DNA of 64,000 nt from Bartonella queenslandensis (GTDB lineage: Bacteria > Pseudomonadota > Alphaproteobacteria > Rhizobiales > Rhizobiaceae). The notes beneath the pieces are model-generated. The model did no database searches and had not been told where the DNA came from. It worked only from the letters and a program-made list of their open reading frames with translations. The stretch lies in assembly GCF_018155095.1 (NCBI RefSeq), contig NZ_NAAI01000003.1, forward strand, positions 153,084 through 217,083, read 5' to 3'. Positions 9,860 to 19,403 of this stretch are shown piece by piece (the first letter of the stretch is position 1; each line of letters starts with the position of its first letter). The translations under genes and the position numbers were made by a program.

Positions 9860-10723
9860 CTAACTTAATAGATGTTCTTTTTGAAGCCACTTATGCGTTA
9901 TTTTTGCATTTTTATCTTGTCCAAGACGGCTGATAAGAAAGGGACTGAGTTTTTTCATTTCTTCTTCTAAAAGATAGGGAGGGTTGATAATAATCATCCC
10001 ACTTCCATTCATTGTAGGTGGATTTGAATTTTTCCGGATACGCATTTCAAGCTGTAAAATTTTAGGAATTCCTGTTTGATAAAGCGCATGAAGAAAACTT
10101 TCAATTTCTCTGTCATATTTAACAGGATACCATAAAGCGTAGATTCCTCCAGAAAAACGGCGGTAGGCTTTCATTAATCCTTCAATAAGGCGGGAAAATT
10201 CTCCATTTTTTTCAAAGGGGGGATCAACAAGGATAAATCCACGTTTTTCTTTTGGTGGTAAATGAGCATTTAAAGAAAGCCAACCATCCAAATGCAGAAC
10301 TTTTGTTTGATAATCGCCGGCAAAATTTTTTGCTAAAATATAGTAATCTTCATTGTGCAATTCTATTGCGGTAAGGCGATCTTGTTTCCGTAATAATTGA
10401 CGAATAAGAACAGGAGATCCAGGATAAAATACAATTTCTTTTTTCCCTTTATTGAGGGCATCAATGATATCACACCATGGGTGAAGGAGTGCTCTTAAAT
10501 CTTCTGGGATAGGCGTTGAAAAAATTTTTTGCACACCTTCGCGCCACTCTCCTGTTTTATGGGCTTCTAAAGAAGAGAGGTCATAAATACCAATACCAGC
10601 ATGCGTATCGATAACGCGAAAAGCTTTTTCTTTGCGTTTGAGATATTCTACAATGCGGGTGACAATAATGTGTTTAAAAACATCAGCAAAATTGCCAGCA
10701 TGATAAATATGCCGATAATTCAT
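9860..10723 (-). CDS. rlmJ: 23S rRNA adenine-2030 N6-methyltransferase RlmJ
   Basis: 287 residues. RlmJ methylates A2030 of 23S rRNA using SAM. The N-terminus MNYRHIYHAGNFADVFKH is the diagnostic start of this family, IDTHAGIGIYDL is the SAM-binding motif I, and LVDPPFE is the (D/N)PPF catalytic motif. It is isolated by decayed gaps on both sides. Family is certain; the exact site in this organism follows from the E. coli homologue. Confidence 0.95.
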   Translation of the reverse strand: MNYRHIYHAGNFADVFKHIIVTRIVEYLKRKEKAFRVIDTHAGIGIYDLSSLEAHKTGEWREGVQKIFSTPIPEDLRALLHPWCDIIDALNKGKKEIVFYPGSPVLIRQLLRKQDRLTAIELHNEDYYILAKNFAGDYQTKVLHLDGWLSLNAHLPPKEKRGFILVDPPFEKNGEFSRLIEGLMKAYRRFSGGIYALWYPVKYDREIESFLHALYQTGIPKILQLEMRIRKNSNPPTMNGSGMIIINPPYLLEEEMKKLSPFLISRLGQDKNAKITHKWLQKEHLLS

Positions 10724-11862
10724 GGAAGAAACTCTATCATATGGATAACGATATCAGATTATTAGCATAGAATAATAGAATTGATATCCATAAAAATTTT
10801 TCTTGTAGAAATCAAATAAGGTTCTCATCAAAAAATTATACACATAAAATATGAATGTCATGGTGGCATTTATTTACGAGGATTTTAAATCTTTTATACG
10901 TTTAAATCTTTTATATGAAAGTTGGACAGTGAGAGGGTAAACATTTCAATGGAAGCTCTTTGACTTAATAAAGATGAAAGCTGGCATCGTCATATCCCTC
11001 ATATTGTGACTTATTTGCTAACGCTCTTGACACTTGAGCTGGTCTATAAGAAATATTTTAATAGCTTTTATCTTTCTCTGCTAACTTTGTTTGTGAAGCG
11101 CAAGTGAATGATTTTTATAAATGAATATATTTTATACGGTTAATAAAACATATTTCCAGATATGATTACGTGCACAAATGTTGCCTCATATGCATTTTGA
11201 GCGAGTTCATATTGCGGTATCACACTTAATATTTAGAAAAGTATGATGTTGCACCTTTTAAAAATTTGACTGATTGATTGACAATGGTCATTGCTCATAT
11301 TGCTTATGAAAAAATTGATAACAGGATTCCTGCAACGCAAAGAATTATTGAAAATATTATTCGTAAGAGATGAGTGTTGAGGAAACTTTAATGTTCAATG
11401 ATGTGTCAAAGAAAGCTCATCTAGGGAATATACTTTCGGAAAATTTTCAGATACATGTAAATTTTTTATAGAAGGTTATGATATTATTCTCATTGGTAAA
11501 GTTAATTGGGAAGAGATATTTACAATTTCACGTACGATACCGTTTTTAAAAGAAAAGACATTGGATACAGTATTTGCAGGAAGATAAGCAGTCCAAGAGA
11601 TTATATGAGGTTTCTTTAGAAAAGTTTTTAAGCCTTTTGAATTTTATAGGAAGTCGTTTATAATTTTTGAATGGTTTGTATTATAATATGCTAAACAAGG
11701 GATGAGAGGATAGAAGTTTGTTTATGCCATTTACCTTAAAAGCGTGTGATTGCTTTTAAGGTAAGAGGAAAATATGTAAGTAAGATACGCTATTTGATAC
11801 ATTCTTCAGAGGAAGTATGAATAAGTAAGATAAGATTTAAAAGCATAAAGTTAGAGAGAGTA
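10724..11862. other. 1.1-kb decayed gap before tatA
   Basis: In related alphaproteobacteria scpA and scpB precede tatA (family knowledge); I cannot recognise either. Short open stretches remain, for example one reading IAYEKIDNRIPATQRIIENI near 11300 and one reading GYDIILIGKVNWEEIF near 11475-11525, both ended by stops. They look like remains of genes I cannot name. Confidence 0.55.
11731..11764. other. Perfect 13-bp inverted repeat upstream of tatA
   Basis: TTACCTTAAAAGC at 11731-11743 pairs exactly with GCTTTTAAGGTAA at 11752-11764 around an 8-base loop, about 100 bases before the tatA start. There is no following T-run. It could be a terminator for the former upstream gene, an operator, or an mRNA stem in the tat leader. 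Confidence 0.6.
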
Positions 11863-12165
11863 ATGGGTAATATTTTTTCACCAACGCATTTAATTGTAAT
11901 TTTATTGCTTATTTTTGTGCTTTTCGGGCGCGGTAAAATTTCTGAATTAATGGGCGATGTTGCTAAAGGAATTAAAGCCTTTAAAAAAACTATGAAGGAA
12001 GAAGAGGGGGGCGTTGAAGATAAAGTTGAAATAGCTGATACTTTTAAAATAATTGATGGAGAATCACAACCATTATCAGTAAAACGTACAGCAACACGCA
12101 GAAAGGCTTCCTCTGACTCTAAAGGAGGCAAGGCATCTGTTGCTAAAAAACATCGTATCAAATAA
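11863..12165 (+). CDS. tatA: Twin-arginine translocase subunit TatA
   Basis: 100 residues. It has one N-terminal membrane helix (about residues 5-21, [12 protein letters not shown]), an FGRGKI hinge with the conserved Phe-Gly, then an amphipathic helix and a charged tail. TatA oligomers form the passage for folded proteins. Beginning [10 protein letters not shown] rather than MGSMSIWHWL is a diverged N-terminus. It heads tatA-tatB-tatC, with a weak purine-rich ribosome binding site. Confidence 0.94.
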   Translation: MGNIFSPTHLIVILLLIFVLFGRGKISELMGDVAKGIKAFKKTMKEEEGGVEDKVEIADTFKIIDGESQPLSVKRTATRRKASSDSKGGKASVAKKHRIK

Positions 12166-12220
12166 CAAAAACGTCATCATCATTGTGCATTATTTTTTAT
12201 GAGGAAGTCGAGTATAAGCG

Positions 12221-12661
12221 ATGTTTGGGATTGATGGACCAGAGTTTGTCGTAATCTTACTTGTTCTCATCATTGTCATTGGACCGAAAGATTTACCTAA
12301 AATACTCAAGACAATAGCAAAGGTAAGGGCGTATGTGTATTCAACAGCAAATGAATTTCGGCACCAGTTTGATGATTTAATAAAACAAATTGAGCGCGAT
12401 GATTTGCAAAAAACATGTTCGGATATTAACGATTCAAGCAAGAAATTGGCAGAGACTTTTGATTCCATTCAAAATACATTAGAGGATATTCACGATAATT
12501 TGGATGTTAAGGCAACACACCATAAATCAAAAAAAGATAAAGAAATTTTGGAATGTGATCAAAAGGTAATCAAGAAAGATAGAACAGTCTCTATAGCTTC
12601 TCATCATTCTGAAAACATTTCTGTTTCTCCTAAAGATAAAGAAAAAGAAGATGTGTCATGA
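12221..12661 (+). CDS. tatB: Twin-arginine translocase subunit TatB
   Basis: 146 residues. The start MFGIDGPEFVVILLVLIIVIGPKDLPK carries the TatB-type short membrane helix and the G-P-K-D-L-P hinge. A long amphipathic and charged region (about 30-100) and a lysine-rich tail follow. TatB and TatC recognise twin-arginine signals. Its stop overlaps the tatC start as ATGA, showing translational coupling. Confidence 0.96.
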   Translation: MFGIDGPEFVVILLVLIIVIGPKDLPKILKTIAKVRAYVYSTANEFRHQFDDLIKQIERDDLQKTCSDINDSSKKLAETFDSIQNTLEDIHDNLDVKATHHKSKKDKEILECDQKVIKKDRTVSIASHHSENISVSPKDKEKEDVS

Positions 12662-13440
12662 ATGTAAAAAAAGATGAATTTGATGCCGATATGGCACCAC
12701 TTTTAGAACATTTAATTGAACTTCGTCAGCGAATTATTTCTGCTTTGGTTGCATTTATGATCGCTTTTATGATGTGTTTTCTTGTTAAAGATTATATTTT
12801 AAATTTTTTACTATGGCCGTATCAGTGGGCAATGAAAATAGCAGGAGGGTCCCCTGAGAGTATTCGTTTGCAATCAACACAAGTATGGGAAACTTTTTTA
12901 ACGAAGATGAAGCTTTCTGCCTTTGGGGGAATTATTTTATCTTTTCCCTATACGGCTTTTCAATTTTATAGTTTTATTGCACCAGGGCTTTATAAAAATG
13001 AGCGCATGGCTTTTTTACCATTTCTCATTGGTGGTCCTATTTTATTTTGTATTGGAGGAGCGTTTGTTTATGCTCTATTGGCACCCATAATACTATGGTT
13101 TAGTCTTTCTCAACAATTTCTTCCAGATGCCCATTTAAAAATAGAGTTTATAGTGCGTATTTCTGATTATTTGGGCTTTATGACGTCGTTTATCGTAATT
13201 TTTGGTTTGATTTTCCAATTGCCTCTTGTCATCAGTCTTTTAACAAAAGTTGGATTTTTAACGTCTCATGATTTGGTATCTAAGCGAAAATGGGCTACTC
13301 TGCTCTCCTTTATCATTGCGGCAATGATAACGCCGTCAGATTTTTTTACGATGTTTGCAGTAGCTTTACCAGCGATAGCGCTTTATGAGATCTCAATTTT
13401 AATTGCTTACGGTATAGAAAAGAGAAGAAAATCCACTTAA
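12658..13440 (+). CDS. tatC: Twin-arginine translocase subunit TatC
   Basis: 260 residues. The cytoplasmic N-terminus contains PLLEHLIELRQRI, the conserved E-L-R signal-binding region, and about six membrane helices follow. The conserved LSFPYTAFQFYSFIAPGLY segment lies after the second helix. It starts inside the tatB stop, as expected of an operon. It is the receptor for twin-arginine substrates in the inner membrane. Confidence 0.97.
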   Translation: MNVKKDEFDADMAPLLEHLIELRQRIISALVAFMIAFMMCFLVKDYILNFLLWPYQWAMKIAGGSPESIRLQSTQVWETFLTKMKLSAFGGIILSFPYTAFQFYSFIAPGLYKNERMAFLPFLIGGPILFCIGGAFVYALLAPIILWFSLSQQFLPDAHLKIEFIVRISDYLGFMTSFIVIFGLIFQLPLVISLLTKVGFLTSHDLVSKRKWATLLSFIIAAMITPSDFFTMFAVALPAIALYEISILIAYGIEKRRKST

Positions 13441-13517
13441 GAAAAGTGTATAATCATACGCGATGAAAAATGAGTAAAAACAATATAGAATAAAAATAAT
13501 ATAAATGAGGAATTTTA

Positions 13518-14795
13518 ATGCTTGATATTAAGTGGATTCGTGAAAATCCTGAGAAATTAGATAAAGCGCTCGTAAGTAGAGGCCTTGAGCCACAAGCTGA
13601 AAAGTTAATAGAACTTGATTTTGCACGCCGGTCACATGTTGCTAAGGTGCAATTAGCGCAGGAACGTCGCAATGCAGTTTCAAAGGAAATAGGACAAGCT
13701 TTAGCTCTCTCTGATCAGAAAATGACTGAAAGTCTTAGAGCTGAAGTGGAAGAGATTAAAGTCTTTCTTTCTTCTGCAACAGCGGAAGAGAAACAGCTGA
13801 CAGAGAGTCTTGAGAAAATTCTTTCAGCACTTCCCAATATTCCATTGGATGATGTTCCAGAAGGTAAAGATGAAAGTGATAATGTCGTTATTCGACATTT
13901 TGGTACACCTCCAACATTTAATTTTACACCAAAGGAGCATTTTGATCTTGGTCAAGATCTCAAGCAGATGAATTTTGAGCGCGCTAGTCGTTTGTCTGGA
14001 ACGCGTTTTACAGTTCTTTCAGGGGCGTTAGCACGTCTAGAACGTGCATTAGGACAGTTTATGCTTGATGTGCATGTCAATGAGCATGGTTATACAGAAG
14101 TTTCTGTGCCTCTTCTTGTTCGTGATGAGATTGTTTACGGAGCAGCCCAATTGCCGAAGTTTGCTGAAGATCTTTTTCAGACAACAGATGGCCGATGGCT
14201 TATTTCTACAGCAGAAGTGCCATTAACCAACTTGGTCAACGATGAAATTCTTGAAGTATCAGATTTACCACTGCGATTTTCTTCTTTATCACCCTGTTTT
14301 CGTTCAGAGGCGGGAGCAGCCGGTCGTGATACGCGTGGTATGTTGCGTCAGCATCAATTTTGGAAGGTAGAAATGGTCTCGATTACCAGTGAAGAGCAGT
14401 CTTTAATGGAATTGGAACGTATGACAGAATGTGCAGAAGATATATTAAAACGGCTTGGTTTGCCTTTTCGCACAGTGGTTCTTTCTACAGGGGATATGGG
14501 GTTTGCAGCACGTAAAACTTATGACATCGAAGTTTGGCTTCCTGGTCAAGAATGTTATCGTGAAATTTCTAGCTGTTCAGTTTGTGGAGACTTTCAAGGT
14601 CGACGTATGAATGCTCGCTATCGTAAAGAAGGTGATAAAAAATTGCATTTTGTTCATAGCCTTAATGGTTCTGGTACAGCTGTTGGCCGTTGTCTTATTG
14701 CTGTGCTTGAAAATTATCAGCAGGCTGATGGATCAATTATTGTTCCAGATGTTTTACAACCCTATATGGGAGGCATGCGTTGTATTTCTGCTTAA
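13518..14795 (+). CDS. serS: Seryl-tRNA synthetase
   Basis: 425 residues, normal length. The N-terminal coiled-coil tRNA-binding arm covers roughly residues 25-105. The class II catalytic core carries motif 2 in [17 protein letters not shown] and motif 3 near the C-terminus in [17 protein letters not shown]. It charges tRNA-Ser and tRNA-Sec with serine. It follows tatC in the usual tat-serS order, with its own ribosome binding site (ATGAGGAATTTT). Confidence 0.98.
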   Translation: MLDIKWIRENPEKLDKALVSRGLEPQAEKLIELDFARRSHVAKVQLAQERRNAVSKEIGQALALSDQKMTESLRAEVEEIKVFLSSATAEEKQLTESLEKILSALPNIPLDDVPEGKDESDNVVIRHFGTPPTFNFTPKEHFDLGQDLKQMNFERASRLSGTRFTVLSGALARLERALGQFMLDVHVNEHGYTEVSVPLLVRDEIVYGAAQLPKFAEDLFQTTDGRWLISTAEVPLTNLVNDEILEVSDLPLRFSSLSPCFRSEAGAAGRDTRGMLRQHQFWKVEMVSITSEEQSLMELERMTECAEDILKRLGLPFRTVVLSTGDMGFAARKTYDIEVWLPGQECYREISSCSVCGDFQGRRMNARYRKEGDKKLHFVHSLNGSGTAVGRCLIAVLENYQQADGSIIVPDVLQPYMGGMRCISA

Positions 14796-14816
14796 TTTTT
14801 TGAAAGGAGAAACAAT

Positions 14817-14924
14817 ATGCGTTTATTGCAAATAGGGAATGATATGCAAACGCAAAGTTTTGCCATTTTAAAAGAATCGATTTTTAGAGACGATAAAAGT
14901 ACACCTCCATTAGAGAGTGAATGA
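14817..14924 (+). pseudogene. surE relic: 35-codon internal-deletion remnant between serS and pcm
   Basis: A strong ribosome binding site (GAAAGGAG) precedes a 35-residue frame starting MRLLQIGNDMQTQSFAILK. This resembles the SurE start (MRILLTNDDG, then a G-x-x-x-L-x motif) with small losses. It stops just before pcm, where surE sits in the standard serS-surE-pcm order (family knowledge). I infer that almost all of surE was lost by deletion, leaving its start and stop ends joined. A short peptide may still be translated. Confidence 0.6.
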
Positions 14925-14928
14925 TACG

Positions 14929-15588
14929 ATGGGACAAAAGGGTATTTTACAATTTCGTGAGGAGTTGGCTGCTCTTGTACTGAAAATGCGTAGCAAAGGC
15001 ATTGATGACGTGCGATTTTTTTCGGCATTAGAGAAAATTCCGCGTCAACAATTTGTTTCTGCTCCGTGGTTTAATAGTGCTTATGATAATAAAGTTATTC
15101 CCCTTGAGTGTGGTGAATATATGGAACGTTTGGAAGAACAACTCTTGATTCTTTCGGCACTATCATTGAAAAAAAAGCACCGTGTCTTAGAAATTGGTAC
15201 AGGCTCTGGCTTTTGTACGGCTCTTATGGCATGTCTGAGTGACCGTGTGACAACGGTTGATCGTTATAAAACGCTTGTTGATTTGGCACGCCAAAAATTT
15301 CAAACTTTGGGTATTGAAAATATTGTTATACGGCAGATTGATGGAAGTCATAGTGTGACAGGTTTGGGATCATTTGATCGCATTCTTGTTTGGCCATCAC
15401 GTTCTGATGAACCCAAGGAATTTTTAGAACTTTTAGCTGAAAATGGAATTCTCATTCAGGCGATAGGACCTGATGAAGGGGTACAAACGGTGACGCGCTA
15501 TACAAAAATTGGTAGTCGATTCGAGTGTTTAGAATTGTTTCAAGTCCGTTATCATCCCTTTATTAAAGGTATTGCGGAGATACTTTAA
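14929..15588 (+). CDS. pcm: Protein-L-isoaspartate O-methyltransferase
   Basis: 219 residues from ATG 14929, preferred because GAGAGTG lies about 9 bases upstream; an in-frame GTG at 14917 is the alternative. The SAM-binding motif VLEIGTGSGFCTALMACL and the PCMT N-terminal helices are present. It repairs isoaspartyl residues in aged proteins. It sits directly after the surE relic, as pcm follows surE in relatives. Confidence 0.94.
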   Translation: MGQKGILQFREELAALVLKMRSKGIDDVRFFSALEKIPRQQFVSAPWFNSAYDNKVIPLECGEYMERLEEQLLILSALSLKKKHRVLEIGTGSGFCTALMACLSDRVTTVDRYKTLVDLARQKFQTLGIENIVIRQIDGSHSVTGLGSFDRILVWPSRSDEPKEFLELLAENGILIQAIGPDEGVQTVTRYTKIGSRFECLELFQVRYHPFIKGIAEIL

Positions 15589-15755
15589 TTTTTAAGATTT
15601 AAGAAATAGTGCAAATTATTTCACTTTTTTATTTTCTTTAAATTCATTTTGATCTTAACTAAAGATATTTATAAATAAAACATCTCATTTTAACTCTTCG
15701 GTAATTTAAAAAAGCTTTAATGGAGTGAGTTGAGTATTGATGAGTGAGCAAAACG

Positions 15756-16937
15756 ATGTGTTTAAAAGCTTTGGATAATATTTTCCGGCATAATTTTCAG
15801 AAAATGACTTTTTTAGCGGTAGCAACTATTGTTTCTGGTTGTAGTTCTGGGACACAACGTTTTTCCAATGTTTTCTCTCATCATACGGTATCATCTCAAT
15901 CAGATATATCGAATTCTATATCTACAGATCCGAGAATGCTATCGTACGGTGGGGATATGATACAAAGCAGTGAATTACCACCTGTGGAACCAAGTAATGA
16001 TTCGTTGATCGATAACAATTCTCCTTATAATTCTCCACAGCAAGGTAGGGTAGATTCTTCTGATGGTCGCATTATGGGGGGGCCTCCACGTAATCTTGGA
16101 ACGCTTTCCCGTTCACAAATGGATAACTCTCCTATTTTTCGGCGGAATTCTTATATTGTCCAGAGTGGAGATACACTGCTCAGTATTGCACGACAAGTAG
16201 GGGTTAATGTTGAGGCATTAAAATCAGCAAATGGTATAAACAGCAATTCCATTTATATCGGTCAGGTTCTTGTACTTCCAAGCAGGCGTACATTAGCAAC
16301 TTCAAAAGTGCCCAGTCGTAACGATTGGGCAACGTCAACAGCAGAATCTTCATCTCAATCTCGAGTGAGGTCTTCTATAAAGCCGAAGAAGACTTCTCCT
16401 ATATATAAAGCTCCTGTAACAACACCAACTTCTGCACAGATGAACAGGTCAAATTCTGAAAAAAGTTCTTCTCAACAGATGGTGCAATTGAACCATGAAT
16501 CTGATTTATCAGGTACTGTTACGAATACAGATAATATTAAGACGCCGCAAGCCACAGGAATTTCTAAAATGCGTTGGCCAGTACGAGGGCGTTTATTAAG
16601 CCAGTTTGGTCAAAAAAAAGGAACAGTAATGAATCGAGGAATAGATATTGCTGTGCCTGAAGGATCATCGGTAAAGGCATCAGAAAATGGTGTCGTTATT
16701 TACGCGGGAGATGGATTAAAAGAGCTGGGTAATGTTGTCATGATTCGACATGAAAATAATATTATCACTATTTATGGATGTAATAGTAAGCTTACTGTTA
16801 ACAAAGGACAAAGGATAAGACGGGGTGATGAGATTGCTAAGTCGGGTGTTTCAGGAAATGTTAAAACGCCACGTGTTTATTTTGAGATGCGTAAGAATTC
16901 ATTACCAGTTGATCCTCTTAAATATTTAGAAAACTAA
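15756..16937 (+). CDS. nlpD: NlpD/LppB-like lipoprotein with LysM and degenerate LytM (M23) domain
   Basis: 393 residues from ATG 15756 (GTG 15744 is possible). A hydrophobic stretch ends in lipobox VSGC, so it should be a lipoprotein. A Ser/Pro/Gln-rich spacer precedes a LysM domain (YIVQSGDTLLSIARQVGV) that binds peptidoglycan. The C-terminal M23 fold lacks its zinc ligands: NRGIDIA instead of H-x-G-I-D, YGCNSKL instead of YAHNSKL, and VYFEMR instead of LHFE-R. Such degenerate LytM proteins activate cell-wall amidases rather than cutting (known for NlpD and EnvC). The usual position after pcm supports the call. Confidence 0.92.
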   Translation: MCLKALDNIFRHNFQKMTFLAVATIVSGCSSGTQRFSNVFSHHTVSSQSDISNSISTDPRMLSYGGDMIQSSELPPVEPSNDSLIDNNSPYNSPQQGRVDSSDGRIMGGPPRNLGTLSRSQMDNSPIFRRNSYIVQSGDTLLSIARQVGVNVEALKSANGINSNSIYIGQVLVLPSRRTLATSKVPSRNDWATSTAESSSQSRVRSSIKPKKTSPIYKAPVTTPTSAQMNRSNSEKSSSQQMVQLNHESDLSGTVTNTDNIKTPQATGISKMRWPVRGRLLSQFGQKKGTVMNRGIDIAVPEGSSVKASENGVVIYAGDGLKELGNVVMIRHENNIITIYGCNSKLTVNKGQRIRRGDEIAKSGVSGNVKTPRVYFEMRKNSLPVDPLKYLEN

Positions 16938-17888
16938 TTTATTGATGACGTTAAGTTTGAATAATCTTATAGATTTATAGAAATCTTATGAAAAACAATT
17001 TGTTTTCTTAAACCAATAGGCACGTATCAGAACGTTTTAATCTTCTGCTTTCGGAGTTAATTCTGCAATAACATGATCTTTCTGCTTGCTTTGCTCTTGT
17101 CGATGATTCAAAATACCAAGCAATGATTGAAGAGTCGAATAACTAATCTGTTGTGGTGCTACTTTTTTCAAAGCTGTTTACATTTGATAAAGTATTGATG
17201 TGCTTCATGTATTTTATCATTATGCTCGATCGTTGAAAGGCGTTTGCCCATATCTAATCTGTTTGCCTATGTCTAATCTAATGTATCAGCAGGAAATCAT
17301 TACTTGAAAAGAGAGTTCCTTGAGTTTATTCGATATGATCATCTTTGTGTTGATGAAGGTATAAGACGATAGTACCTATTATCATCTGTCAGCGCTCAAT
17401 GTTCCGATTGCTTTTGCATTTAAGAGGAGGCATGAAAAGAGATATTTGACTTCCTATCATAAATAATTTTTCTTTCCATGTTTATTTCACAGGTGTGATG
17501 TGCAAGAAAACCATTTGGATGAATTCAATGGAATTTAAACAAAAGAGTTTTACGATATTTAGCGCTATCATTTTAACATTAAAAATAATGAATTATCTCT
17601 ATAAATTAGAGTTTTTCCATTACAAAAATTTTTTTGTATCAATTTATTAAGTGAGTGAGAAGGCTTCTCATTGTAGGATATATAATAGAGAGAAATAAAT
17701 CTGTTTTTTAAAGATTTTTCTTATTGTATTCTGTCTCTTAAGGATTTATTGCATTTTTATCAAGCTGAGATTACATTATCTCGTCATCACTTTTTTATAA
17801 TAAATTCTTTAGGAAAGTTTTTCTGAATCGGAATTTTATTTTAATAGAGTGGGAAATAATACCTGAAGTTTAACTATAGGAGATAAAA
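16938..17888. other. 950-bp decayed gap between nlpD and yajC
   Basis: No intact gene. On the minus strand about 17250-17040, two short frames read MGKRLSTIEHNDKIHEAH and QSLLGILNHRQEQS, separated by stops. They look like one broken gene of a family I do not recognise. A fragment of the dispersed leader repeat lies at 17495-17555 (minus). Relatives carry an ATPase gene here in some genera; no Walker motif is visible. Confidence 0.5.
17495..17555 (-). repeat. Dispersed integrase-leader repeat, partial copy 3
   Basis: On the plus strand GTGATGTGCAAG and AAACCATTTGGATGAATTCAA, then ACGATATTTAGCGCT, parallel the blocks of the minus-strand copies at 39360 and 60510. No integrase coding remains are evident next to it. 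Confidence 0.45.
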
Positions 17889-18350
17889 ATGTTTATTACG
17901 AACGCTTATGCTCAAAGTGCAGGCGATGTTTCCAGTGGAATTTCATTTGTTGGCTTTTTCCCGCTCATTTTAATTTTTGCAATTATGTATTTTTTTGTTA
18001 TTCGTCCACAGCGTGCACAAATGAAAAAGCGTCAGGAAATGCTTAACGCAGTACGGCGTGGTGATACAGTTATAACAGGTGGTGGTATTATCGGCAAGAT
18101 TACGAAAGTTCACGATGAGAGTGGTGAATTAGAGGTTGAAATTGGTGAGGGTATAAATATTCGTGTTATTCGCTCAACATTAGCTGATGTGCGGGTTAAA
18201 GGTGAGCCGATTGCAGAAAAAAAATCAAAGTTTAATGTTAAAGAAAAAACTTCCCAAAAGTCTAATTCTAAAACGACAAAGAAAGAAAAAGTGAGTATTT
18301 CTAAAGAGAAAAAAGCTCTATCAAAGGAAAATAAAGAAAATGCATCTTAA
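17889..18350 (+). CDS. yajC: Sec translocon accessory subunit YajC
   Basis: 153 residues. A single membrane helix (about 20-40) is followed by the YajC signature FVIRPQRAQMKKRQEML and GDTVITGGGIIGKI. A lysine/serine-rich cytoplasmic tail extends beyond the usual ~110 residues. YajC associates with SecDF at the SecYEG translocon. The ribosome binding site is TATAGGAGAT. In relatives secDF follows directly; here it does not. Confidence 0.96.
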   Translation: MFITNAYAQSAGDVSSGISFVGFFPLILIFAIMYFFVIRPQRAQMKKRQEMLNAVRRGDTVITGGGIIGKITKVHDESGELEVEIGEGINIRVIRSTLADVRVKGEPIAEKKSKFNVKEKTSQKSNSKTTKKEKVSISKEKKALSKENKENAS

Positions 18351-18807
18351 AGTATGAATGCAATTTATACTGTTTTTAAAAGCATTTTTATAAAAAATAT
18401 TAAAATACAAAGACAATTTCATTAAGAGGAATGGTTTTATACAATCACTACAGAAAATGGTGTCTTTGTTTTCTGTAGATGATTTAAATAGTTGCTTTAT
18501 TTATGGGGTATTACGGCAAATTTTTCTGTTCTTTAAACAAGATCCTTATTTCCATAAAGAGAATTTTTTCACTTTTAAACTAAGTTGAGGAAAGTTTTTA
18601 AAACGTAGATGAGTATAGCATTTAATCGCAGGTTCTTGCTAACTTTTCATGTGTTTTTGTATGATTCAATCAAGATTTTATAGTAGAAATTTCTACCTCA
18701 ATATTCTGATAGGCTATGGTTAACATATCGATGTTTGTATTACCCTTAACTTTTATAGTGAGAAGTAAAAGACAAGTGAATTTTCAAAAATAAAAGGTGC
18801 TTATTAT
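18351..18807. other. 457-bp gap where secDF would be expected
   Basis: No SecD or SecF sequence is recognisable. Contains a 10-bp inverted repeat at 18448-18478 and AT-rich sequence. The 5' end of the next gene has a good ribosome binding site (AAAGGTG). Confidence 0.55.
18448..18478. other. 10-bp perfect inverted repeat downstream of yajC
   Basis: CTACAGAAAA at 18448-18457 pairs with TTTTCTGTAG at 18469-18478 around an 11-base loop, about 100 bases after the yajC stop. It may be an mRNA 3' stem; no clear T-run follows. Confidence 0.5.
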
Positions 18808-19194
18808 ATGTCCGATGCAATTCAAATTCGTGAAGCACATTTTCCAAGTCGTGCGCCTATTGATGCTTATGGAAATGGTGGATTTCGTTTTGCTGATATG
18901 TCACATAGAGGTTCTATTATTTGTGTCCCGTCAGGAATTTATGGCATTGATATGGCAGGACCTATTCCCACCCAAGGGGATCTATCTCGTGTTTTAGAAG
19001 AAGCAAATGAGATTGAAGTTTTATTAATAGGTACTGGAACTGAATTATTACGATTACCTGAAGAGTTACGGAGCCTTTTATGGGAAAAGCGTATTTCATC
19101 AGATACAATGGGTACGGGAGCTGCGGTACGTACATTTAATGTTTTATTGGCCGAAGATCGCGCTGTTGCAGCCTTATTATTTGCGGTAGAATAA
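18808..19194 (+). CDS. Mth938-like/DUF498 protein, NDUFAF3 homologue
   Basis: 128 residues. The DUF498 fold signature is visible in YGNGGFRFADMSHRGSI and in EVLLIGTGTEL, followed by a TMGTGAAVRTFNVLLAEDR segment near the C-terminus. The human homologue NDUFAF3 is a complex I assembly factor. The alphaproteobacterial genes lie next to yajC/secDF and a squalene/phytoene-synthase-like gene (family knowledge). Here the latter neighbour is kept and secDF is not. A role in NADH dehydrogenase assembly is inferred from homology. Confidence 0.9.
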   Translation: MSDAIQIREAHFPSRAPIDAYGNGGFRFADMSHRGSIICVPSGIYGIDMAGPIPTQGDLSRVLEEANEIEVLLIGTGTELLRLPEELRSLLWEKRISSDTMGTGAAVRTFNVLLAEDRAVAALLFAVE

Positions 19195-19403
19195 AGTATT
19201 GTTTAATAAAATAAATATTCTCGCCTAGCCATAAAAGACGCGTATTATTAATTTTATTGTGCCGCAAAATGACGTCGTTTAAGGCGGTCATATAAGGAGC
19301 ATAAGTATATACAAATTAACATATTAAGTATATTTTTAATACAGCAGCAACGATTCAGAGTTGGGTTAGCTTGAAATGCTTAGTGTATTGCATAAGGTGA
19401 TAA

